A stretch of DNA of 64,000 nt. Source: Leucobacter allii (GTDB taxonomy: Bacteria > Actinomycetota > Actinomycetes > Actinomycetales > Microbacteriaceae). Where the stretch lies: NCBI RefSeq assembly GCF_022919155.1, contig NZ_CP095045.1:2852001-2916000 (forward strand), read 5' to 3'. Below, piece after piece: positions 8,914 through 16,347 of this stretch. How positions within the stretch are numbered: position 1 is the stretch's first letter; the number at the start of each line of letters is the position of its first letter. The translations under genes and the position numbers were made by a program. Below the pieces are notes generated by a model that saw nothing but the letters and a program-made list of their open reading frames with translations, did no database searches and was not told the DNA's origin.

Positions 8914-10575
8914 CTACAGGCGTTCGCGGTGACGCTCGCGCAGCTCCTCCACGGCGCGCTCGAGCGCGGGATCGTCGCCGCGGGCGAGGGCGGCGTACTG
9001 CAGCACGACGCCGTCCGCCGTCGGCACGGCCTTCACCCACATGCGTCGGCGCGGCACGAAGAGCGACCAGATGAGACCGCCGAGCGCCGCGAGCGCAAAG
9101 ACGAGGATCCAGATCTGCGCGGGGTTCTGCATCACGTCGAAGGAGGCGTAGCGCGGCACGGCGTCGAGCGTGATCGTCCCGAGGCCGTTCGGCAAGTCGA
9201 CGGTGTCGCCGATCGCGAGCTCGAGCGACTCCGCGTCGACGGCGCGGCCCGTGAGCTGCTCCATGTCGCTCGTGTCGAGCGAGTACACCGACTGCGGCAC
9301 CCCGCCGTCGATCCCGAGATCGCCCTCGAAGACGTCGAGGGTGAGGAGCGGATTCGTGAGATCCGGGTAGTTGGAGGTGTACGCGCCGGATTCGAGTTCG
9401 ACCTTCGTCGGGTAGAAGAAGCCGCGCAGGCCGATCTGCACCGGGTCCCCCGCCCCGTCGGTGATGCCGTAGGGCACCTTGACCACGCCGAGGGACGTCA
9501 TGTTGAGGTTGTCCTGCGGGATGAAGGGCATCGCCTCGCTGTAGACGACCTCGTCGTCCGCGTTGCGGATGGTGATCTGCGGGGCGTAGCCGTTCGCGAT
9601 GAGGTAGGCCGGCGAACCGTGGATGCGCAGCGGATGGTTCACGCGGATGATGTGCTCGGACTCGCCGCCGTCCTCGATGAGCGTCATGTTCGCGACGTAG
9701 TCCTTCACGTGCCCGATGGCGGACACGTTGCCGTCGTCGGGGGTCATGTAGCTGACGTCGAGGGAGTTGAGTCGCAGGCTGTAGGGCTCGAGGCTCGAGG
9801 TGTCGAAGGAGCGGCCGGAGTTCACCGTGTCGTAGTCGATGAGCTGGTTCACCATGGTCTCCCCCTCGACGAGCACCTTCTGCCCGTTGAAGGTGAAGAC
9901 GCCGCCGATGCCGACGCTCACGAGCACGCCGAGCAGCGAGATGTGGAAGATCAGGTTGCCGGTCTCGCGCAGGTAGCCGCGCTCCGCCGAGACGGAGACC
10001 TCCGTGACGCCGCGGCGGGTGAGGCGCTGCGTCTCGACGCGGTAGCGGAGCCGTCGCAGCACCGCGGCCGCCTCCTCCACCGCACGCACGGCGAATCCCT
10101 CGCGCTCCGCATCGCTCGCCTCGGTGTTGGAGACGCGCACCTCCGTGAAGCCGGCCATGCGCTGCAGCCGGGCCGGGGTCTTCGGCGGGCGGCCGCGCCA
10201 GGCCTTCCAGTGGTGGACGATGCGCGGCAGCACGCAGCCGATGAGCGAGATGAATAGCAGCAGGTAGATCGCGGAGAACCAGACCGACCCGTAGACGTCG
10301 AAGGCCTGGATGGGGAACGCGTCGAGGATCGGGAAGAGCTTCGGATGGTCCTGCTCGTACTGCACGACGCCGTTCGGGTCCGCGCTGCGCTGCGGCAGCA
10401 GCGAGCCGGGGATCGCGGCGACGGCGAGCATGAGCAGCAGGATCAGCGCGACGCGCATGCTCGTGAGCTGCCGCCAGAACCAGCGGAGCCAGCCCTTCAC
10501 GCCGATCTCCGGCGCTTCGATCCGGGGGGCGCCGCCCGCCCCGGTGCCGTCGTCGTAATCAGAGGGCCGGGACAT
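8914..10575 (-). CDS. resB: ResB-type cytochrome c maturation protein
   Basis: 553 residues, the family length in Actinobacteria. Three N-terminal membrane segments (ALILLLMLAVAAIPGSLLPQ, SAIYLLLFISLIGCVLPR, LIFHISLLGVLVSVGIGGVFTFNG) and a C-terminal one (IWILVFALAALGGLIWSLFVPRR) flank a large extracytoplasmic domain. ResB (Ccs1) delivers heme together with CcsA in System II. The ATG overlaps the ccdA stop by 17 nt, so translation is coupled. The usual partner gene ccsA/ccsB does not follow; repeats and an opposing gene do. Confidence 0.93.
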   Translation of the reverse strand: MSRPSDYDDGTGAGGAPRIEAPEIGVKGWLRWFWRQLTSMRVALILLLMLAVAAIPGSLLPQRSADPNGVVQYEQDHPKLFPILDAFPIQAFDVYGSVWFSAIYLLLFISLIGCVLPRIVHHWKAWRGRPPKTPARLQRMAGFTEVRVSNTEASDAEREGFAVRAVEEAAAVLRRLRYRVETQRLTRRGVTEVSVSAERGYLRETGNLIFHISLLGVLVSVGIGGVFTFNGQKVLVEGETMVNQLIDYDTVNSGRSFDTSSLEPYSLRLNSLDVSYMTPDDGNVSAIGHVKDYVANMTLIEDGGESEHIIRVNHPLRIHGSPAYLIANGYAPQITIRNADDEVVYSEAMPFIPQDNLNMTSLGVVKVPYGITDGAGDPVQIGLRGFFYPTKVELESGAYTSNYPDLTNPLLTLDVFEGDLGIDGGVPQSVYSLDTSDMEQLTGRAVDAESLELAIGDTVDLPNGLGTITLDAVPRYASFDVMQNPAQIWILVFALAALGGLIWSLFVPRRRMWVKAVPTADGVVLQYAALARGDDPALERAVEELRERHRERL

Positions 10576-11326
10576 AGCTGCCGATCACCGCCTGCATCGC
10601 GTACATCATCATGCTCCAGAGTCCGGTCACCATGAGGAGACCGATGAGGATCAGCAGCCCGCCGCCGATCAGGTTCACGGCGCGAATATGCCGTTTGAAG
10701 AATGTCATGGTCTGCGTCATCCATCCGAAGCCGAAGGCGGCGAGGACGAACGGCAGACCGAGGCCGATGCAGTACGCGACGGCCAGGACGACGGCGCGGC
10801 CCACGGACGCCGACTGGGTGCTCAGCGCCAGCACGACGCCGAGCGTCGGCCCCATGCACGGCGCCCAGCCGACGGCGAAGACGATGCCGAGCAGGGGCGC
10901 CCCCGCGAGCCCGACGCGGGGCTTCAGGCGCAGTCGGCTCGTGCGCTGGAAGCGGCTGAACGCGCCGAGGAAGACGAGGCCCATGAGGATCACCACGACC
11001 CCCATCACCCGGATGATCTGATCCTGCCACTCCCACAGCCAGCGTCCCACGGAGCCCGCGAGCACGTTGATGAGCAGGAAGACGAGGGTGAAGCCCAGCA
11101 CGAAGAGCAGCGAGCCGAGGAGCATGCGGCGTCGTTCCCTGGCGGCTGCCCGCTTCGGATCGGCTCCGGCGGCGCTGGGCGCGCCGGCGACGCCGGAGAC
11201 GTAGCCGAGGTAGCCGGGGACGAGCGGCAGCACGCAGGGCGAGAGGAAGGAGAGCAGACCGGCTGCGAGAGCGATCAGCGAGGCGACGAGCAGCTGCCCG
11301 TCGGCGACGACGTTGCCGATGTCCAC
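10559..11326 (-). CDS. ccdA: CcdA-type thiol-disulfide electron transporter
   Basis: 255 residues from a GTG start, six membrane segments, with the CcdA hallmarks FLSPCVLPLVPGYLGYVSG near residue 28 and FAVGWAPCMGPTLG near 150; each holds one of the two redox Cys in membrane. It passes electrons from cytosolic thioredoxin to extracytoplasmic TlpA/ResA, keeping apocytochrome c thiols reduced. Sits 2 nt after the tlpA stop. Confidence 0.95.
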   Translation of the reverse strand: MDIGNVVADGQLLVASLIALAAGLLSFLSPCVLPLVPGYLGYVSGVAGAPSAAGADPKRAAARERRRMLLGSLLFVLGFTLVFLLINVLAGSVGRWLWEWQDQIIRVMGVVVILMGLVFLGAFSRFQRTSRLRLKPRVGLAGAPLLGIVFAVGWAPCMGPTLGVVLALSTQSASVGRAVVLAVAYCIGLGLPFVLAAFGFGWMTQTMTFFKRHIRAVNLIGGGLLILIGLLMVTGLWSMMMYAMQAVIGSYVPAL

Positions 11327-11328
11327 CG

Positions 11329-12006
11329 CTACTGCTCGGCGGCGTCCGCTGAGGCGGCGTCGGAATCCGCGGCACCGGCATCGGCGACGGCGGACCCTCC
11401 CTGCGACTCGGCGAGGGTCTCGGTGATCAGCGTGCGCAACTGCGACTCGCCCGCGAGCTGGCCGAGGACGCGGTGCGCGACGCGCCCCTCCCGGTCGAGC
11501 ACGAGCGTGGTCGGCACCGCGTTCAGCGGCACCTGCCCGGCGAAGGCGCGCTGCACGGCGCGACCGCCGGCGTTGTCCATGATCGACGGGTACTCGACCG
11601 CGAACTCCTTCGAGAACTGCGCGGCCTGGGCGACCTGGTCGCGCGTGTTCACGCCGACGAACCGCACCCCGTCATCGGAGAACTCGTCGTAGGCGGCGAC
11701 GAGATCCGGGGCCTCGGCGCGGCACGGCGCACAGCCCGCGTACCAGAAGTTGACGACGGTGACGCTGCCGAGGGTGTCGGCCGAGCCGAAGGTCTCCCCC
11801 GTCTCGGTCTCTCCCGAGTACTCGACGGGTTCCGTCCGCTCGGCGACGGGGACGCTGAGCGACGAGCCGTCCCCCGACACGTAGCCCTTGTCGCTCGACT
11901 CCGCCCACTGCTCCGAGAGGCTCGTGCCCCCGGTGTCGCTGCACGCCGTCAGGGCCAGCAGGGCGGCGAGGGGCGCCGCGAGCGCGATCCCGATCCGTCG
12001 CTTCAT
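11329..12006 (-). CDS. TlpA/ResA-like extracytoplasmic thiol-disulfide oxidoreductase (lipoprotein)
   Basis: 225 residues from ATG 12006. A lipobox (LLALTAC^S) ends the signal peptide. A thioredoxin fold of the AhpC/TSA-Redoxin type follows with active site GCAPCRAEAPD near residue 97 and the cis-Pro region VPTTLVLD. It would reduce the CxxCH thiols of apocytochrome c, taking electrons from CcdA. The ATG overlaps the upstream stop as ATGA. A short Ala/Asp/Ser-rich tail closes the protein. Confidence 0.93.
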   Translation of the reverse strand: MKRRIGIALAAPLAALLALTACSDTGGTSLSEQWAESSDKGYVSGDGSSLSVPVAERTEPVEYSGETETGETFGSADTLGSVTVVNFWYAGCAPCRAEAPDLVAAYDEFSDDGVRFVGVNTRDQVAQAAQFSKEFAVEYPSIMDNAGGRAVQRAFAGQVPLNAVPTTLVLDREGRVAHRVLGQLAGESQLRTLITETLAESQGGSAVADAGAADSDAASADAAEQ

Positions 12007-12647
12007 ACCGCCCCCACATCCACGGCGTCGTCCACGAGCCCCGCGGCCGGCGTGCGGTACTCCACCTCGAACCACCGCTCGCCGCGGCGCTCGAAGCTCG
12101 TGATGCTCGAGAGCTCGCACCGGCGCTTCGCCGGATTGTGCGCGAGCGGCCTCCCCGCGATGTCGAGATGCGCCATCCAGATCGGCGCCTGGTGCGACAC
12201 CATCACGATGTCCCCGTCGCGGGCGGAATCCCAGGCGTCGTCCATCGCCTCGCGCATCCGCGCGGCGATCTGGCGGTACGGCTCGCCCCAGCTCGGCCGG
12301 AGCGGATTCCAGAGGCGGAACCAGTGTCTGGGCTGCCGGAAGGCCGCCTCCGCCCCGGTGTTCTTGAGTCCCTCGAAGGCGTTCGTGGGCTCGATGATCC
12401 GCTCGTCGGTCGCGATCTCGAGATTCAATGCACTCGCGATGGGCCTGGCCGACTGCTGCGCGCGCTCGAGCGGGGAGGCGATGAGCCGCGCGACGATCCG
12501 ATCGCTGCCGGCGAGCTCGAGCGCCGCGGCCTCGGCCATCGCGTGGCCGCGCTCGGACAGCTGGTAGCCGGGCAGGCGTCCGTAGAGGACCCGCTCGGGA
12601 TTGTGCACCTCGCCGTGGCGCACCAGATGCAGCAGTTTGTCGCTCAC
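12003..12647 (-). CDS. histidine phosphatase family protein (phosphoglycerate mutase-like)
   Basis: 214 residues from the GTG at 12647, chosen because TAGAAT (12660-12655) sits 7 nt upstream, a leaderless arrangement; an ATG at 12656 is the alternative. The phospho-His motif LVRHGEVHNP is near residue 8, and the second His lies in MVSHQAPIW. This gene regularly heads the TlpA-CcdA-ResB operon in Actinobacteria (from memory). Substrate unknown. Confidence 0.85.
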   Translation of the reverse strand: MSDKLLHLVRHGEVHNPERVLYGRLPGYQLSERGHAMAEAAALELAGSDRIVARLIASPLERAQQSARPIASALNLEIATDERIIEPTNAFEGLKNTGAEAAFRQPRHWFRLWNPLRPSWGEPYRQIAARMREAMDDAWDSARDGDIVMVSHQAPIWMAHLDIAGRPLAHNPAKRRCELSSITSFERRGERWFEVEYRTPAAGLVDDAVDVGAV

Positions 12648-12706
12648 ACGCCCCATTCTACGTTCGGCGTCTCTGGGAATCCCGCGGGCGGCATTCCTCC
12701 AAATAG

Positions 12707-12735
12707 TTGCCTGAGGCAATCAAGAAGCGTACCGT
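12707..12735 (+). promoter_or_regulatory. MarR-type operator on the -35 of a leaderless promoter
   Basis: TTGCC-TGA-GGCAA (12707-12719) is a perfect 5+5 inverted repeat. Its first six bases TTGCCT serve as a -35, with a 17-bp spacer to TACCGT (12730-12735), then 6 nt to ATG 12742. The operator thus covers the regulator's own -35 and lies between divergent promoters. Confidence 0.7.
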
Positions 12736-12741
12736 CGGAGC

Positions 12742-13425
12742 ATGACCGCCGACGCCCCGGAAACGACGCCGGAGCCGGACGCCGTGCTGCGGCTCCCGAC
12801 CCCGGACGATCCCCGCGCCGACGCACTGCTCGCGCTCACGCGGCTGATGTCGCGCTGGGCCTCGCTCGACTTCCAGCGCAGCGTCGCCGAGGCCTCCGGC
12901 GTCGCGCTCGACTCGACCGCCGTGCGCGCGCTCTACACGCTCGGGATCGAGCCGGAGCCCGCGGGGCCCACGGCGCTCGCCCGGGCTCTCGGTCTCGCGC
13001 GGCCCGCGGCGTCGAAGCTCATCGCCCGACTCGCCCGGGCCGGGCTCGTGTCGCGCACGCCGGACCCCGGGGATCGTCGCGCAGCCCGGCTCGTCCTCAC
13101 GGCCGACGGCCGCGCCGTGTTCGACCGCCTGTTCTCGGCGGGCGTCGACATGCTCGGCGACGCGACCCGCGACTGGGACCCCGCGCTCCTGCGCGAGTTC
13201 ACCCGGCTCCTCGACGGCTTCGTCGGCGGCCTGCTCGCGGTGGATCCGGCATTCGCGGCAGATCCGGCATCCGCGGCGGATCCGGCATCCGCGGCGGATC
13301 CGGCATCCGCGGCGGATCCGGCATCCGCGGCGGATCCGGCATCCGCGGCGGATCCCGCACCCGCGGCGGATCCCGCACCCGCGGCCGACCCGGCGGTTCC
13401 CGCCGTTCCCCCCTCCCCCCGTTGA
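12742..13425 (+). CDS. MarR-family regulator with an (DPAxAA)8 C-terminal tail
   Basis: 227 residues. Residues 25-165 are a MarR domain: RWASLDFQRSV, then LARALGLARPAASKLIARLARAGLVSRTPDPGDRRAARLVLTADG, the winged helix-turn-helix and wing. From about residue 168 the protein is eight repeats of DPAFAA/DPASAA/DPAPAA and a Pro-rich end, an addition not part of the family. It probably represses itself through the palindrome on its -35, and the SDR gene 11 nt downstream in the same transcript. Confidence 0.88.
   Translation: MTADAPETTPEPDAVLRLPTPDDPRADALLALTRLMSRWASLDFQRSVAEASGVALDSTAVRALYTLGIEPEPAGPTALARALGLARPAASKLIARLARAGLVSRTPDPGDRRAARLVLTADGRAVFDRLFSAGVDMLGDATRDWDPALLREFTRLLDGFVGGLLAVDPAFAADPASAADPASAADPASAADPASAADPASAADPAPAADPAPAADPAVPAVPPSPR
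13243..13386 (+). repeat. 18-bp tandem repeat, eight units, in frame within the MarR gene
   Basis: Eight contiguous copies of GATCCGGCATCCGCGGCG-like units. Five central copies are identical; the first and the last two differ by a few bases. Each unit encodes DPAxAA, so unit gain or loss keeps the frame. Confidence 0.95.
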
Positions 13426-13436
13426 AAGGACCCACC

Positions 13437-14276
13437 ATGTCACGCAGCTACGTCATCACCGGAGCCGGCTCCGGGATCGGCAAGACCACCGCCGCAATCC
13501 TCGAGGCCCGCGGCGACACCGTCATCGGCGTCGATCTCCGCGGCGCCGCCGTCGCGGGCGACCTCTCGACGCCCACCGGTCGCGCCGAGGCCGCCGCCGA
13601 GGCGACGCGACTCGCCGGGGGCACGGTCGACGCCGTGATCGCCTGCGCGGGCCTCGCGCTGCCGAAACCCCTCACGGCCGCGGTGAACTACTTCGGCATG
13701 ACCGAGTTCCTCGACGCGATGCGGCCGGCGCTCGCCGGCTCCGCCGCGCCGCGCGTCGCGCTGATTTCCTCCATGGCCTCCATCCAGCCCGTCGCCCCCG
13801 CGCTCGTCGACGCGCTGCTCACCGACGACGAGCCCGCGGCTCTGGCGATCGCCGAGCGCCTCGCCGAGGATCCCGCCACCGGCAATCTCATCTACTCCTC
13901 CTCCAAGCGCGCGATCTCGCGCTGGGTGCGGCGCGAGGCGCCGTCGGCGGCGTGGGCCGGGGCAGGGATCCCGCTCAACGCGGTCGCCCCCGGCACCGTG
14001 GTCACGCCCATGACGGCCGAGCTGCTCGCGACCCCCGACGGGCGCGCGCTCGTCGACGCCTCCGTGCCCATGCCGCTCAACTCGCACCAGGGCCCCGAGA
14101 GCATCGCGAACCTGCTGATCTGGCTGACCTCCGTGGAGAACAGTCACTGCTGCGGGCAGACGATCTACTGCGACGGCGGTGCGGACGCCGTGCTGCGCGG
14201 CGACGACGTCTGGTCGTGGAACGAGGAGGGGATCCAGGCGCGCTTCGCCGAGATCTTCGCCGGGCTGCAGAACTGA
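13437..14276 (+). CDS. short-chain dehydrogenase/reductase
   Basis: 279 residues from ATG 13437, with AAAGGA at 13426-13431. NAD(P)-binding TGAGSGIGK at residues 8-16, then VDLRG (Asp after beta-2 favours NAD), ISSMAS with catalytic Ser, and YSSSKRA with the catalytic Tyr/Lys. The overall pattern (short beta-2 region, long insert before YxxxK) resembles 3-alpha-hydroxysteroid or coniferyl-alcohol dehydrogenase-like SDRs. It is cotranscribed with the MarR gene, so the regulator's ligand may be its substrate. Confidence 0.88.
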   Translation: MSRSYVITGAGSGIGKTTAAILEARGDTVIGVDLRGAAVAGDLSTPTGRAEAAAEATRLAGGTVDAVIACAGLALPKPLTAAVNYFGMTEFLDAMRPALAGSAAPRVALISSMASIQPVAPALVDALLTDDEPAALAIAERLAEDPATGNLIYSSSKRAISRWVRREAPSAAWAGAGIPLNAVAPGTVVTPMTAELLATPDGRALVDASVPMPLNSHQGPESIANLLIWLTSVENSHCCGQTIYCDGGADAVLRGDDVWSWNEEGIQARFAEIFAGLQN

Positions 14277-14351
14277 ACCGGCGGGCCGGCGGGCCCGCAG
14301 CCGCGGGGTCGCCGAGCCCGGCCGCCCCCGTCCCGCAGCGTGCGGCAATCG

Positions 14352-14432
14352 TCCATCCGCGCGACTCCTCGCATTTCCTCGGCCGTCATCCCCGCGAAAT
14401 AGCGTGAGCGGAGACCGGCGGAAATCCGCCGG
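14352..14432 (+). promoter_or_regulatory. PHO-box-like 11-nt repeats and leader hairpin upstream of the metallophosphoesterase
   Basis: Heptamers TCCATCC, GACTCCT, TTTCCTC and GTCATCC start at 14352, 14363, 14374 and 14385, exactly 11 nt apart, as in actinobacterial PhoP direct-repeat units (consensus GTTCACC-N4), though the match is weak. CCGGCGG (14415-14421) pairs with CCGCCGG (14426-14432) just before the GGAGAGGA ribosome site. The 171-bp gap has no gene. Confidence 0.4.
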
Positions 14433-14447
14433 CGGAGAGGAAACCCC

Positions 14448-15311
14448 GTGAAGATCATCCAGATCACCGACACCCACATCAGCCACCTCGGCGGCACGAC
14501 GAACGTGAACGCGGAGCGCGCGATCCGCTTCATCAACGCGCTCGAGCCCGACTTCGTGATCCACACCGGCGACGTGACCATCATGGATCCCGACGAGGAC
14601 CGAGACCGCGCGACCGCGCAGGAGATCCTCGCCGGCATCGCGGCGCCGTGGCGCGCGCTCCCCGGCAATCACGACGTCGGCGAACCGGGCGACAGCCCGT
14701 TCGCGGATCGCGCGGTCACGAGCGAGCGCGTCGCCGCCTACCGCGCGCACTTCGGCGACGACCGCTTCGTCGAGCGGGTCGGCGAGTGGGCCGTCGTCGG
14801 CTTCAACAGCGAGCTCTTCGGCTCGGGCCTCCCCGAGGAGGCGGAGCAGTGGGCCTGGCTCGAGGGGCTGCCGGAGCTCGTCGGCCCGCACCCGGTGCTG
14901 GTCTTCACGCACAAGCCCGTGCGCGCCCCGAGCCCGGAGCTGCAGAACCCGCACGTGGCCGTCGGCGCGGAGTCGCTGCCCCGGCTCGAGGAGCTCCTCG
15001 CACGCCTCGACGTCCGCGGCTACGGCAGCGGGCACCTCCACCACTACGCGCTCACGGCCCGCGACGGCGCGCCCGTCGTCTCCGCGCCCGCGACGGCGTT
15101 CACGGCAGGGTCGAGCGCCGGCGACGAGGTGACCGGTCCCGGCCTCAAGCAGCTCGGCGTCGTCGAGTACGGCATCGCGGACGGCGTCGTCACCCCGCGC
15201 TTCCGCGCCCCGGCCGACCTCGTCGAGGCCGACCTGCTCGAGATCGCCTCGGTGCGGGAGGCGCTCGCGGCCATGGGCTTCGACCTCGCGCAGATCGGCG
15301 TCGAGGCCTGA
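14448..15311 (+). CDS. metallophosphoesterase (CpdA/GpdQ-like phosphodiesterase)
   Basis: 287 residues, GTG start after GGAGAGGA. All five metal-site motifs are present: ITDTHIS (residues 5-11), HTGDV, LPGNHDV, FTHKP and SGHLHHY. This class III cyclic-nucleotide phosphodiesterase/glycerophosphodiesterase fold uses a binuclear metal centre. No signal peptide, so it acts in the cytosol. It converges on the phosphate-related ABC operon, which suggests hydrolysis of imported phosphodiesters; substrate is inference. Confidence 0.88.
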   Translation: MKIIQITDTHISHLGGTTNVNAERAIRFINALEPDFVIHTGDVTIMDPDEDRDRATAQEILAGIAAPWRALPGNHDVGEPGDSPFADRAVTSERVAAYRAHFGDDRFVERVGEWAVVGFNSELFGSGLPEEAEQWAWLEGLPELVGPHPVLVFTHKPVRAPSPELQNPHVAVGAESLPRLEELLARLDVRGYGSGHLHHYALTARDGAPVVSAPATAFTAGSSAGDEVTGPGLKQLGVVEYGIADGVVTPRFRAPADLVEADLLEIASVREALAAMGFDLAQIGVEA

Positions 15312-15345
15312 CGCCGCACCTGGCCGACGGCACAGAGCCGGAGCG

Positions 15346-15395
15346 ACCGGAACGGCCTCCGCCCCGACGATCGTCGGGGCGGAGGCCGTTCCGGT
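15346..15395. terminator. 50-bp perfect palindrome, bidirectional terminator
   Basis: A 25-bp perfect stem with no mismatches (half-site begins ACCGGAACGGCCTCCG) between two convergent genes; no T-run. It can fold equally in both transcripts. Confidence 0.75.
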
Positions 15396-15414
15396 GCCGC
15401 GGCGGCGCCGCCGA

Positions 15415-16317
15415 CTACTTCAGACCGGAGCGCACGAAGGCGTCGACCACGTAGCGCTGCAGGAAGACGTAGATGAGGAAGATGGGCAGGCAGGCGAGCG
15501 CCGAGGCCGCCATGACCGCGCCCCAGTTGTTGCCCTCCGCCCCGAGGAAGCTGCGGACGCCGACCTGGATGATGTCGTTCGACTTCTGCATGATGAGCGA
15601 GGGCCACAGGTACTCGTTCCACGCGTTGATGAAGAGCATGATCGCGAGCGCGGCGAGGGCCGGCTTGAGGTTGGGCACGACGATCTCCCACAGCGAGCGC
15701 CAGGGGCCCCGTCCGTCCATGTCGGCGGCGTCGAGCAGCTCCTTCGGGAAGGAGTCGAGGTGCTGCTTGAGCAGCATCACCGCGAACGCCGCCGCGAGCT
15801 GCGGCACGATGACGCCCGCGACGTTGTTCAGCAGCCCCGCCTGCGAGATCAGCACGTAGTTGGGGATCATCGTGACCTGGAAGGGCACGAGCCAGGAGCC
15901 GATGAAGAGGAGGTACAGGGTCTTCTGCCCCAGGAACCGCCAGCGCGCGAAGCCGTAGGAGGCGAGGATCGCCACGAGCAGCTGCCCCGCCGCGATGGCG
16001 AGCGCCATCCCGAAGGTGTTGAGCAGCATCCGCAGGATCGGGATCGTCTCCCAGACGTACTGGAAGTTCTCGAGGCTGAACGGACCGGGCGCGAGACTCG
16101 TGGAGAGCGACTGATCCGCCGGGCGGAACGCCGTGACGAACATCCAGTAGATCGGGAAGATCGCGATGACCGCGAGCACCGTCAGGATGACGAACGCCGG
16201 GATGAGACCGAGGCGCCCGCGCGTGCGGGAGGCCGCGAGCGCGCGTTGCGCCTGCGCGATCCGCTCCGGGGAGCTCGGGACCGCCTGCTGCTGCGGGGCG
16301 ACGAGGGTGAAAGCCAT
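15415..16317 (-). CDS. carbohydrate-type ABC transporter permease, MalG/UgpE family
   Basis: 300 residues, six membrane segments. The EAA loop that docks the ATPase is KELLDAADMDGRGPWRSLWEIVVP near residue 190. It starts 30 nt after the partner permease. Last gene of the operon UgpC-binding protein-phosphatase-phosphodiesterase-permease-permease; with the partner it would import a sugar phosphate or glycerophosphodiester. Confidence 0.9.
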   Translation of the reverse strand: MAFTLVAPQQQAVPSSPERIAQAQRALAASRTRGRLGLIPAFVILTVLAVIAIFPIYWMFVTAFRPADQSLSTSLAPGPFSLENFQYVWETIPILRMLLNTFGMALAIAAGQLLVAILASYGFARWRFLGQKTLYLLFIGSWLVPFQVTMIPNYVLISQAGLLNNVAGVIVPQLAAAFAVMLLKQHLDSFPKELLDAADMDGRGPWRSLWEIVVPNLKPALAALAIMLFINAWNEYLWPSLIMQKSNDIIQVGVRSFLGAEGNNWGAVMAASALACLPIFLIYVFLQRYVVDAFVRSGLK

Positions 16318-16347
16318 GTGCTGGATCCTTACTGCCGTGCGGCGCGG

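Noticed and set aside
13243..13386. Regular 18-bp repeats as a possible CRISPR array
   Set aside because: Units are contiguous with no unique spacers and are coding; no cas genes are present.
12658..13443. Minus-strand frame through the MarR gene giving an Arg/Ile/Cys/Gly repeat protein
   Set aside because: It is the complement of the 18-bp repeat; the plus-strand MarR domain is unmistakable and the repeat stays in its frame.
15346..15395. 50-bp palindrome as an insertion-sequence end or replication site
   Set aside because: No transposase, target duplication or DnaA boxes nearby; position between convergent gene ends fits a terminator.
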